A DNA stretch of 23,716 nucleotides from CAZLLE01 sp964560425 (GTDB lineage: Bacteria; Campylobacterota; Campylobacteria; Campylobacterales; QNZT01). Numbering within the stretch: the stretch's first letter is position 1; each line of letters begins with the position of its first letter. Location: assembly GCA_964560425.1 (NCBI GenBank), contig CAZLLE010000049.1, positions 1-23,716 on the forward strand. Reading direction: 5' to 3'. Positions 7,722-15,435 of this stretch are shown piece after piece. The position numbers and the translations under genes are program-made. The notes under the pieces were generated by a model. That model was not told where the DNA came from. It saw only the letters and a list, made by a program, of their open reading frames with translations, and ran no database searches.

Positions 7722-9676
7722 AGTATCTATTAAGAGCTATTATTGTTCTATTTATTATTGGTATTGTTGGAGTGATTGGAACATTTATATACTTTTCTAG
7801 GGGATTAAATCTTGATGTTAGTAAATTGGTTGATTATAAACCAGCTATTACAACACAAATTTATGATAGACATGGAGAGTTGATCGCAAATATTTTTGAT
7901 AAAAAACATCGTCTTTATGTCCCCTACAAAGATATCCCTCCTCGTCTTATTGAAGCACTTGTAGCTATAGAAGATACTACCTTTTTTGAACATGGTGGTC
8001 TCAATTATGAAGCAATTATTCGTGCTATTATGAAAGATATCAAACACATGAAGCTCAAAGAGGGAGCTAGTACACTTACTCAACAACTTGTAAAAAATAC
8101 TATTTTGACGCGTGAAAAGAAACTAAAAAGAAAAGTAAATGAAGCACTTCTAGCTTTAAAAGTCGAGAGGGAACTCTCAAAAGAGGATATTTTAGAGAGG
8201 TATCTAAATGAGGTATTTTTTGGACATAACTATTATGGTGTAAAAACAGCGGCAAAAGGGTATTTTAGAAAAGATTTAAGTGATCTAAATCTTAAAGAGA
8301 TTGCTATTTTGGTAGGTTTACCAAAAGCACCAAGTACTTATGATCCTACAAGACATTTGGCTCTCTCCTTATCTCGTGCAAATACTGTACTCAATCGTAT
8401 GCATGCAATTGGTTGGATTAGTGCCGAAGAGTTACAAAAATATGAGCAGTTTAGACCTACGGTATATAACGATCCTATAAGCAAAAATAGGGTTCCTTAT
8501 GTGCTAAATGAAGTTATTAAAAAGGTTAAAAATAGCTATCCTGATATTAGAACAGGTGGATACCAAATATATACAACAATAGATTTAGAGCTTCAATCAT
8601 TGGCAAAAGAGTCAATTCAACTCGCTTATGATGGTATTCTAGAAAGGGCAGAAAAATATAATGGTAAGCTACAAGAACCAATAGATTATAGTGATCTTAA
8701 TGGAGCTATGGTCGTACTTGAAAATAGAAGTGGTGAAGTATTAGCTCTTGTTGGTGGAGTAGATTATAAAAAAAGTGCTTTTAATAGGGCTACTCAAAGT
8801 AGAAGACAGCCAGGCTCTAGTATAAAACCATTTATATATCAAATAGCCCTAGATGCAGGATACTCAACACAGAGTCAATTGACAGATATATCAAGAAGTT
8901 TTAAAAGTAGCGGTGATGACAAGGAGTGGAAACCAAAAAATTATGAAAAAAATTATAAAGGTTTAATCCCTCTTCGTGAAGCATTGGTTCACTCTAGAAA
9001 CTTAGCAACAATTAATCTTGTAAGTGAGTTAGGATTGGGATATGTAAAAAGAGAGTTAACTCACATGGGGTTTGAAAATTTACCAACAGATCTATCTATC
9101 GCTTTGGGTACATTTGGAATTTCCCCTCTAAACTTTAGCTCTTTTTATACAATTTTTTCTAATTATGGAATCAAAAAAGAGCCTATATTGGTCAAAAAAG
9201 TTGTTGATATAAAAGGTAAAGAGCATATCTTTAGCTCAAAAGAGGAGGTCATCACAACCCCCGCTCAAGCATATCTTATGACCTCTATTCTTAAAGATGT
9301 TGTAAAAAGAGGTACAGGATCAAGGGTAAAAGTAAAAGGTATTGAGTTGGCAGGTAAAACAGGAACTACCAATGATTATAAAGATGCATGGTTTTGTGGA
9401 TTTTCCCCAGAAATTCAAACTTTAGTTTGGTTTGGAAAAGATGATAATAGACCAATGCACAGAGAAACAGGAGCAAAAGCATCAGGTCCTGCATTTAAAC
9501 ACTTTTATGAATCTTATCTCAAAATTCACCCAGAGACAAAAAGAGAATTTAATATTCCAAAAGGAGTAAGAGAGGTAAAGTATACAAAAGGTATTGAATA
9601 CTTTACAGATATCTCCAAACCACCAAATAGTGTGCAAAGCACCAAAAACGATCTAGAGAGTGAGCTTCTATTTTAG
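7718..9676 (+). CDS. Penicillin-binding protein 1A, bifunctional transglycosylase/transpeptidase
   Basis: Class A PBP that polymerises lipid II into glycan strands and cross-links them in the periplasm. It has 652 residues. Residues about 7-27 are the N-terminal membrane anchor. The glycosyltransferase domain (about 50-230) carries catalytic E85 in EDTTFFEHGG and GASTLTQQLVKN. The transpeptidase domain has QPGSSIKPF with nucleophile S367 and K370, SRN (426-428) and KTGTT (547-551). It is shorter than E. coli PBP1A (850) and lacks the extra inserted domain, as is common in Campylobacterota. The ATG overlaps the ABC ATPase stop (ATGA). The stop codon overlaps that of the convergent barrel gene by three bases, so no terminator sits between them. 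Confidence 0.96.
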   Translation: MKYLLRAIIVLFIIGIVGVIGTFIYFSRGLNLDVSKLVDYKPAITTQIYDRHGELIANIFDKKHRLYVPYKDIPPRLIEALVAIEDTTFFEHGGLNYEAIIRAIMKDIKHMKLKEGASTLTQQLVKNTILTREKKLKRKVNEALLALKVERELSKEDILERYLNEVFFGHNYYGVKTAAKGYFRKDLSDLNLKEIAILVGLPKAPSTYDPTRHLALSLSRANTVLNRMHAIGWISAEELQKYEQFRPTVYNDPISKNRVPYVLNEVIKKVKNSYPDIRTGGYQIYTTIDLELQSLAKESIQLAYDGILERAEKYNGKLQEPIDYSDLNGAMVVLENRSGEVLALVGGVDYKKSAFNRATQSRRQPGSSIKPFIYQIALDAGYSTQSQLTDISRSFKSSGDDKEWKPKNYEKNYKGLIPLREALVHSRNLATINLVSELGLGYVKRELTHMGFENLPTDLSIALGTFGISPLNFSSFYTIFSNYGIKKEPILVKKVVDIKGKEHIFSSKEEVITTPAQAYLMTSILKDVVKRGTGSRVKVKGIELAGKTGTTNDYKDAWFCGFSPEIQTLVWFGKDDNRPMHRETGAKASGPAFKHFYESYLKIHPETKREFNIPKGVREVKYTKGIEYFTDISKPPNSVQSTKNDLESELLF

Positions 9677-10794
9677 AAGCCCATTTTAGTTGTATCAAAA
9701 TTATAGACAAAACCAACTCTCATATATCCATATTTTTTATCATATTTGCTAGCAGTATACTCATTATAAAGATAAGGTATTACACCGTTAAATTGATTAA
9801 GCATCAATTTTCCACCGATAAATACTAGTAAATTTTTTGTAATAATTGTAGAAATAGCAGCGTTAACAATTTGATTATGATTATTGTCATTTATAATATC
9901 CCTACCAAAGATTCTATTATATTCATAATTTGCCTCTAGTAGTAATCTGCCAAGCTCTATTTTATAAGATAGTCCAACTAGAGCCTGTTTCTCTCCTCTT
10001 GAAATATCCAATTTTCCAAATTCAGAGACCTTTTCCTTGATTACACTATTATTTGATGGTTCAAGAGCAATCTCACCATGAATATCTATATATTTAACTC
10101 CTGCATAAAGATCAAGAACACTATTAGTCCACTTCATCCCAGCCAAAAATCTAAAATATAGACTAAGGTCACTTAAATTACCAATACTAATATATGGGGC
10201 TATAGGTGTTCCATCTTCTTCTAAAAGCCTTACTCTATCTCCATCAACAGAGATAGTTACTCCATCATCTTGAATAAATATATTGCTATTTGGTTTTACC
10301 TTTTTTAATAGGCTATTGAGTGTACTAACATTTTTAATATTTATATCTTCTGCATTATTTCCAACATAACCTACATCCATACTAAGAGAATTAAAAAATC
10401 TACTTGGATGATTAGATATATTTAGTCTAAGAAAAAGATCATTTTTATGATTATTTAAAGTACTCCCCATATAGTGCATATTTAAATTTTCATAATCATA
10501 ATAGAGCGAAATATAATCATTTATACCATAAGCTAGGGATAAATCTACTCCAGAGGAGTCTCCTATTGAACCATATTTTGAAACAACACCACTACCTAAC
10601 TCTTGCTCTTTTATATTTAAAAAGTCAATATCATCATTTATACGATTATAAGAAGCTTTGATATTAAAACTTTTTGCGGGTAAAGTAAAGGCTCCTATAT
10701 TATTTGTGGTGTAGGATAGATCTGATGCTTCTACACTTAGTGTACCAAAAAGCAAAATGCTTAAAAAACTTGTTGTTACTTTTTTTATATTCAT
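9673..10794 (-). CDS. Predicted outer-membrane beta-barrel protein in polysaccharide export operon
   Basis: This 373-residue protein has a Sec signal peptide (about 1-23, cleavage likely after VEA), then alternating hydrophobic/polar stretches rich in aromatic residues typical of amphipathic beta-strands. It ends YMRVGFVYNF plus a short tail with terminal Phe, as expected for a BAM-inserted barrel. I do not recognise a family. It is the last gene of a three-gene run after an SLBB export protein and a Wzz-like protein, with a 14-bp gap to the latter and SD AAAGGA 9-10 nt before the ATG. The context suggests it serves the outer-membrane step of polysaccharide export, like the barrel partners of Myxococcus export systems; that role is inferred. 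Confidence 0.75.
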   Translation of the reverse strand: MNIKKVTTSFLSILLFGTLSVEASDLSYTTNNIGAFTLPAKSFNIKASYNRINDDIDFLNIKEQELGSGVVSKYGSIGDSSGVDLSLAYGINDYISLYYDYENLNMHYMGSTLNNHKNDLFLRLNISNHPSRFFNSLSMDVGYVGNNAEDINIKNVSTLNSLLKKVKPNSNIFIQDDGVTISVDGDRVRLLEEDGTPIAPYISIGNLSDLSLYFRFLAGMKWTNSVLDLYAGVKYIDIHGEIALEPSNNSVIKEKVSEFGKLDISRGEKQALVGLSYKIELGRLLLEANYEYNRIFGRDIINDNNHNQIVNAAISTIITKNLLVFIGGKLMLNQFNGVIPYLYNEYTASKYDKKYGYMRVGFVYNFDTTKMGF

Positions 10795-10808
10795 AAATCA
10801 ATTTCCTT

Positions 10809-11777
10809 TTAAAATGATAGAGGGCTATCTTCCCTCTTAATTTTTTCTGGCTCTTTTTCACCCTTTAAAAATTCCCTAAAAAAGACTAAAAAGATTCCCA
10901 AAATAATAGAGGTTATAAATGCTACAATGATAATTAATGCTCTTTTAGGTTTTACTTTGTCTTTAATATATGGGACCTGTGCTTTTATCATCTGTTTTAC
11001 CATATAAAAGTCACCAGCTTGGGATAGAACCTTCTTTTTGATTAAAGATGAGATAAGTTCATTTAGATTACTTCTAAGATCTATACTATTAGTAGCGGCA
11101 AGCTCACTCTCATAATAGTTCATTTGATCATTGATCTCTTTAAAATCTAATTTCTTAATATAGTTACTCATCTCTTTAAGATAGATATTTACTAACTCTT
11201 TTGCCATAAACCTATCTTCAAAAGTAGCAGATAGAATTAGATTTCCTGACCCTTTATCTTTTGTTGTGGAGAGAATATCTTTTAATTTTTTGAATGTTTC
11301 AAATGTTTGCTCCTCTAAATCTAGAGTTTCTTTCTCTGTTGATTGATATTTTTTTATAAAATCTCTCAAACTTGATCCTATATTAGGGAAAACAAGATTT
11401 GGTTTAATTGAGTTCTCACTTAATTTTTCATTTAAGTCATACTTTTTTATTAGATCTTTATTAAATTGATAATCACCGATAAGAGTCTCAAAAAGTCCAG
11501 CAACATCAATACCACCACCACCACCACCAAGATTAATACCCGCCATTGCTGCAAGGGCAGATGCTCCGCCCAAAGAGGATTTACTGCTCTCATCTTTCAT
11601 AATTAGAACTGTTTCTGACTTGTATACATTTGGAAGGTTTAGTGCATAAACAATAGTCAAAGATGTAATAAGAGAGGAGAGAAAAAAGATTCTCCATTTA
11701 TTCTTTGCAATTGTTGCAAAAAGCTCTCTTAAATCTATCTCATCTTCTTCTATATATTGTATATTTTGAGTCTGCAT
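10809..11777 (-). CDS. Wzz-type chain-length determinant / polysaccharide co-polymerase
   Basis: Inner-membrane protein that sets chain length or supports assembly and export of surface polysaccharide. The 322 residues show the Wzz layout: a cytoplasmic N-terminus with EDEIDLRELFATI, helix 1 (about 28-47), a periplasmic loop with the conserved LPNVYKSETVLI stretch, helical central part, and a PKRAL motif (from about 277) before helix 2 (280-299). A short charged C-terminus follows, with no tyrosine autokinase domain. The loop has a run of six glycines (84-89) encoded by six identical GGT codons. The start ATG overlaps the stop of the upstream SLBB gene (TAATG), so the two should be made in fixed ratio and may form one trans-envelope complex. 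Confidence 0.92.
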   Translation of the reverse strand: MQTQNIQYIEEDEIDLRELFATIAKNKWRIFFLSSLITSLTIVYALNLPNVYKSETVLIMKDESSKSSLGGASALAAMAGINLGGGGGGIDVAGLFETLIGDYQFNKDLIKKYDLNEKLSENSIKPNLVFPNIGSSLRDFIKKYQSTEKETLDLEEQTFETFKKLKDILSTTKDKGSGNLILSATFEDRFMAKELVNIYLKEMSNYIKKLDFKEINDQMNYYESELAATNSIDLRSNLNELISSLIKKKVLSQAGDFYMVKQMIKAQVPYIKDKVKPKRALIIIVAFITSIILGIFLVFFREFLKGEKEPEKIKREDSPLSF

Positions 11778-14734
11778 TAAAGTGCCCCAACTGTATGTAG
11801 TGATGCAACCGTAAGGGTTAATTTATAAAAAATATCAGCAATGCTACCAGCAATATCCATATTTGTATCAAATACAAGTTTCTTTGGAACAACGATGACA
11901 TCCCCTTTTTTCACATCAACATGATTTGATGCAAAGAGATAAGATCCAATACTTGCCTTTTCAGCTTCACCATTGGCATGAATTACATAAATATGGTTGA
12001 TATCAGCCACATCTGTCAGACCACCACTTTTAGCAATATAATCATTGATATCATCCCCTAAATGTGTCATTGCTGTAGGACTCATTACTTCACCACTTAC
12101 AAGAATAGTATCATTAAATGATGGAATAGTTAACTTATCACCATCTTTAAGTGCTAAATTACTCTCACTATTTTGAAAATTTTTGAGTTCAGGATCAATA
12201 TTTATTGAAATCCTTCCTAGAAGTGTAAGCTCTTCAGCCTCTTTAATTAGAGATTCTACTGCTTTAATACTACTCTCCATATTTACATCTTTCTCTTTTA
12301 AGCTTGTAAGAATAATTTGCTCTTTTAGCTTTGAAAGAGATTTTTTTAGGCTCTCTTGTTGCATTGCGGCAATTGATTTCCTACTAAATACAGCTCCATA
12401 TAAAAAAGCCTCTTCAGTAAAACCACCAGCTCTTTTAATCACTGAGTCTAGTCTCTCCCCACTATGAATAATGTACTCACCAGGAAATTTAACTTCACCC
12501 TCAATTGTAACCACTTTTCTCTCACTCCAATAAGGAATTCTTTTGATATTAATTTCATCATGCTTTTGAACTAAAAATTTTGGAGCATCTTCCATCTTAA
12601 TATTAAAAATTTTCTTTTTTCTCTCACCATTTTCTAAATGATATCTAATAATTTCACACTCTTTTGGATAGGCTCTTTCACTTAGCCCTCCTGCACTTGC
12701 AATAAAAGTATTAAGAAACATTCCCTCTGAAACAACATATTGTCCAGGGCTTACCACTTCACCGGTAATGGTTGCACTATTTAACGGGTGTGTATCGTAA
12801 AAATCAAAGAGAGTAATTTCATCTCTCTCTTTAAGTAAAAAATTAGGGTTTTCTTCTATATTAATGATAGATACTTCAGGCTTCATATCCTCAGTACTAT
12901 ATTGTACAACTTTTACTTTTTTCTTGTCATAAGGCGATTTAATTCCCGCTTGATTAATAAGATCGATTACTGTCATACCATCATTAAAAAGAAATTTTCC
13001 ACCTTGCATCAAAGGTGAACCAGATATTGTCACAAATGGATTTTCTCCTGTATCTAATCTATTAAAAATATAAATTTCATCTCTATTTTGCAAATTGAAG
13101 TCGGATACTCCATCTAAGATGCTTTGAAGATTAACATTAAGAACTTTATATGAAAGATCAGGTTGAATCCTTTTAATCATTGCATAATCGAAGCGGGTGT
13201 TTTCTAAAAATAGTGAATCTAATTTTCCACCTCTTAATTCTCGTTTAAGAAGAGTTGAAAGTTTCATATTTTTCCCAGATAACTCTCTTTTGCCCTCTCT
13301 ATCTACATTCCCTAGAAGTTTTACAAATCTTTCATTTGTACTATTCATACCATGAATAAATACTTCATCTCCATCTTTTGTGATAAATCTTCTAGCTTGT
13401 GCAATAGAGAGTGTGTAGTGTTTGATTTGACTATTTCTTTGATATCTTTTGACTTCTATACTATAACCATCCGCATTGGCTTTTAGACCACCTGCGATTT
13501 GAAGAATATGAGCCAAGGATTCACCACTCTCTATCTCATAAAGTGCTTCTTTATTTACTGCACCTTCGATACTGATAATACCATAAGCTTTGGTTACATG
13601 AATTGTATCACCTGATTGTAATATAAAATCTCCGTGATCTAATCCCATTGACAAAAGATGATAATAATCTATTTTTGCAATAATTTTACCATCTCTTCTA
13701 ACATATATTTTTCTCACAGATCCTCTATCATCTACTCCTTGTGCTTTGATAAGAAGATCTTTTACACTAGATACCGCTTCAGTATTATAAATACCAGGAG
13801 CATTAATAAATCCAGTAATGGTTATTTGTGCATTTGTGAGGGAGTTGATGTCTACAACAACTTTACTATTTTTATAAGAGCTTGATAGGTAGTTTGTTAG
13901 GAGTGTTTTTACTTCTGCAAATTTTTCTCCTCCAACATGTACTGGTCCTATTTGTTCGATATTAATATTACCCTGATTATTGACTTCTAACTCAAATTTT
14001 TCATTAGTACTTCCATATATCCAAAATGTAAGTAGATCTCCCTTTTTGATTATATAATTATCTGGTGCTGATATGCTTTGTGTTGCAACTTTGTTTTTAT
14101 TTCTAAAAAACTCTTTGGAAAATCTTTCAAGTCTTTTATGCTCTCTTTCTTGATGTATAGATTTAATTTTTTTTAGTTCCTCTCTATTTGTCTGATATTT
14201 GAGAGGTGTTAATCTTACTGATTGGTCTAAACCCTGATATTCCTTTTGATTGCTTAGTTCTTCAAGATTTTGATATTTTTTCTCTTCTTCCTTTGTATCT
14301 ATAACTCTTCGATTGAGTATAATCTCACCTGTATCATTATCCTCGTTTGTTCTAATGAATTGTTTTCTTTGTATATATTCCCCTGTTTGAGGGTCTATTA
14401 TTTTTTGGATAATGGTTTTTTTTTCAATGAAGTCCTGATCTGTATCAAAATCATCAAAATTAAATTGTTGGTCCTCTATATAGTTTTGATTTTGATCATT
14501 TATATCTGAGATATTATTTTCTATAACTATTATCTCTTGATCTTCGTTTTGAACTGGATTATTTTGATTGTCATATTTTTTTATCATCTCTTGTGCTTTT
14601 CGTGAATTAAGCAAAGATGGATCTTTTGCCACCATTGCTTTTGCCTGTTCTATTTGTGCAGAGGTAAAATTAGCATAGAGTTGAGGATTTATTAATAAAA
14701 ATAGTATATAAAAAATAGGTGCTAATATTCGCAT
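11777..14734 (-). CDS. SLBB-repeat polysaccharide export protein (OPX/Wza-like, extended)
   Basis: Outer polysaccharide export protein: periplasmic or outer-membrane channel component for capsule or exopolysaccharide. The 985 residues are much longer than Wza (379). A signal peptide (1-21) ends at QLYA|N and lacks a lipobox cysteine, unlike Wza. An acidic, Gln/Asn-rich low-complexity stretch spans about 55-165. The Poly_export domain (about 226-300) starts at DNYIIKKGDLLTFWIYG. At least five SLBB-type repeats follow, seen as recurring I-x-G-x-V-x-x-P-G-x-Y cores (ITGFINAPGIY at 306, then ITGEVVSPGQY, IEGEVKFPGEY, VSGEVMSPTAM), each followed by an AGG-like turn. A hydrophobic C-terminal helix ends the protein. 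SD AAAGGA lies about 10 nt before the ATG. It heads the operon with the Wzz-like and barrel genes. Confidence 0.92.
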   Translation of the reverse strand: MRILAPIFYILFLLINPQLYANFTSAQIEQAKAMVAKDPSLLNSRKAQEMIKKYDNQNNPVQNEDQEIIVIENNISDINDQNQNYIEDQQFNFDDFDTDQDFIEKKTIIQKIIDPQTGEYIQRKQFIRTNEDNDTGEIILNRRVIDTKEEEKKYQNLEELSNQKEYQGLDQSVRLTPLKYQTNREELKKIKSIHQEREHKRLERFSKEFFRNKNKVATQSISAPDNYIIKKGDLLTFWIYGSTNEKFELEVNNQGNINIEQIGPVHVGGEKFAEVKTLLTNYLSSSYKNSKVVVDINSLTNAQITITGFINAPGIYNTEAVSSVKDLLIKAQGVDDRGSVRKIYVRRDGKIIAKIDYYHLLSMGLDHGDFILQSGDTIHVTKAYGIISIEGAVNKEALYEIESGESLAHILQIAGGLKANADGYSIEVKRYQRNSQIKHYTLSIAQARRFITKDGDEVFIHGMNSTNERFVKLLGNVDREGKRELSGKNMKLSTLLKRELRGGKLDSLFLENTRFDYAMIKRIQPDLSYKVLNVNLQSILDGVSDFNLQNRDEIYIFNRLDTGENPFVTISGSPLMQGGKFLFNDGMTVIDLINQAGIKSPYDKKKVKVVQYSTEDMKPEVSIINIEENPNFLLKERDEITLFDFYDTHPLNSATITGEVVSPGQYVVSEGMFLNTFIASAGGLSERAYPKECEIIRYHLENGERKKKIFNIKMEDAPKFLVQKHDEINIKRIPYWSERKVVTIEGEVKFPGEYIIHSGERLDSVIKRAGGFTEEAFLYGAVFSRKSIAAMQQESLKKSLSKLKEQIILTSLKEKDVNMESSIKAVESLIKEAEELTLLGRISINIDPELKNFQNSESNLALKDGDKLTIPSFNDTILVSGEVMSPTAMTHLGDDINDYIAKSGGLTDVADINHIYVIHANGEAEKASIGSYLFASNHVDVKKGDVIVVPKKLVFDTNMDIAGSIADIFYKLTLTVASLHTVGAL

Positions 14735-14812
14735 TTGATTTAATTCCTTTAAAGTTTGTCTATTTATCTAGTTAATTTATAAAAATACTCATTTATTTAT
14801 TAAAAAGAGCTA

Positions 14813-14928
14813 AAAATTTAATATTTTTTACTTAATTATAATAGCTAAAAAATCATTAAAAGTAAAATTAAATTATTTTAATAATATAAACTATATATTA
14901 AGTAAATTAGATAAAATTGACCTATGAG
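14813..14928 (+). repeat. Diverged direct repeat, copy A
   Basis: This aligns in order with 15200-15300. Shared blocks are TTAATATTTTT, GCTnAAAAAAT, ATTAAAAG followed by AA-ATT-AA-TATTT, TAAATTA and ATAAAATT, ending in ATGA. I estimate about three quarters of positions match after small gaps, mostly in copy A's favour. High A+T content raises chance matches, but the collinear order over about 100 bp argues for common origin. Each copy lies 65-95 bp upstream of a promoter-like -10 element. Confidence 0.45.
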
Positions 14929-14970
14929 TTTTTCTCTTTTAGAGTATAGAAATAGTTTCAAGTTGAATGC

Positions 14971-14998
14971 TTGGTAGCTTATTTATTTGCTATATAAT
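14971..14998 (+). promoter_or_regulatory. Sigma-70-like promoter candidate inside the intergenic region
   Basis: TTGGTA (14971-14976), a 16-bp spacer and a perfect TATAAT (14993-14998) point rightward. Transcription would begin near 15005, about 430 bp before the first lipoprotein start. It could be a distal promoter for that gene or drive a short RNA; no terminator was seen before 15405. Confidence 0.4.
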
Positions 14999-15051
14999 GT
15001 AAGTAAAAAAGTATAATTATCTCTTTATTGGTCAAATTTGCTAAAAATTAA

Positions 15052-15225
15052 CCAAAAAATGGTGCTAAAATCAGAGAAAATCATAATTTTGCATCGGCAC
15101 TTTATGGAAGCTCTTTAAAAAATATCTCAAAAATTGCTTTGATTTATAAATATATAGACTATTTTGTTACATTAAGTAACTGCGGAAGAATAAAATTTAA
15201 AAACTTAATATTTTTATATAATTAA
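15052..15225 (+). pseudogene. Open frame without start codon, possible gene remnant
   Basis: Fifty-seven codons are open between a TAA at 15049 and the TAA at 15223. The translation contains ASALYGSSLKNISKI and looks protein-like, but there is no ATG, GTG or well-placed TTG with an SD, and I recognise no family. Such a length is uncommon by chance in DNA this AT-rich. It may be a leftover 3' end of a lost gene or simply chance. Confidence 0.2.
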
Positions 15226-15300
15226 TTTGGCTCAAAAAATATTAAAAGCAAGATTTAACTATTTGAATTATATTTTTAATAAATTAAATAAAATTCATGA
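15200..15300 (+). repeat. Diverged direct repeat, copy B
   Basis: Collinear with copy A at 14813-14928 (see that entry), about 385 bp downstream of it. It is slightly shorter through small gaps, ends in ATAAAATTCATGA and is directly followed by the 16-bp palindrome and then the lipoprotein promoter. It may represent a duplicated upstream control region. Confidence 0.45.
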
Positions 15301-15301
15301 A

Positions 15302-15317
15302 TAAGAATTTATTCTTA
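15302..15317. promoter_or_regulatory. 16-bp palindrome upstream of the first lipoprotein promoter
   Basis: TAAGAAT-TT-ATTCTTA has perfect 7-bp arms and ends 54 bp before the -35 of the lipoprotein promoter. It loosely resembles the TAATAAT-N-ATTATTA pattern described for Helicobacter Fur, but the spacer is one base longer and two positions differ. It could be an operator; binding protein unknown. Confidence 0.25.
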
Positions 15318-15370
15318 AGTTTTAGATCAGTTTGGAAGCCAAAATAGGCTAAATTTGATAAAAATATCTC

Positions 15371-15399
15371 TTTACACTCCTTTTAAAACTTGCTAGAAT
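15371..15399 (+). promoter_or_regulatory. Promoter of the first lipoprotein gene (extended -10)
   Basis: TTTACA (15371-15376), exactly 17 bp, then TAGAAT (15394-15399) preceded by TGC (extended -10, 15391-15393). Transcription would start near 15406 and give a leader of about 30 nt, with AAGGAG at 15424-15429 before the ATG at 15436. Spacing and element quality are good for a vegetative sigma-70 promoter. Confidence 0.6.
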
Positions 15400-15435
15400 T
15401 ACCTCGTGACAAACAAAATACACAAGGAGTTCTCG

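Larger units (their letters stand above)
14735..15405. other. 671-bp AT-rich intergenic region between divergent polysaccharide and lipoprotein genes
   Basis: No convincing complete gene is seen on either strand. It contains two diverged direct repeats, two rightward sigma-70-like promoters, a 57-codon open frame without a start codon and a 16-bp palindrome (each listed separately). An imperfect hairpin (TTGGT/ACCAA arms, 15028-15055) and a small GTTAC/GTAAC inverted repeat (15166-15180) also lie here. A leftward promoter for the SLBB operon must exist here too, but no candidate was convincing. Confidence 0.7.

Noticed and set aside
11511..11528. CRISPR-like or microsatellite repeat region
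   Set aside because: It is a short in-frame Gly codon run in the Wzz-like gene; no repeat-spacer structure exists anywhere in the window.
14924..15120. Very short ORFs (17 and 19 codons, ATGs at 14924 and 15059)
   Set aside because: No SD sequence, no recognisable content and frequent stops around them.
15166..15180. GTTAC-ATTAA-GTAAC inverted repeat
   Set aside because: Arms of only five bases in AT-rich intergenic DNA; expected by chance and not linked to a promoter.
15406..15435. GTG at 15406 as the start of lipoprotein paralogue 1
   Set aside because: No SD, coincides with the predicted transcription start and would put ten extra residues before a standard lipoprotein signal; the ATG at 15436 has AAGGAG at good spacing.
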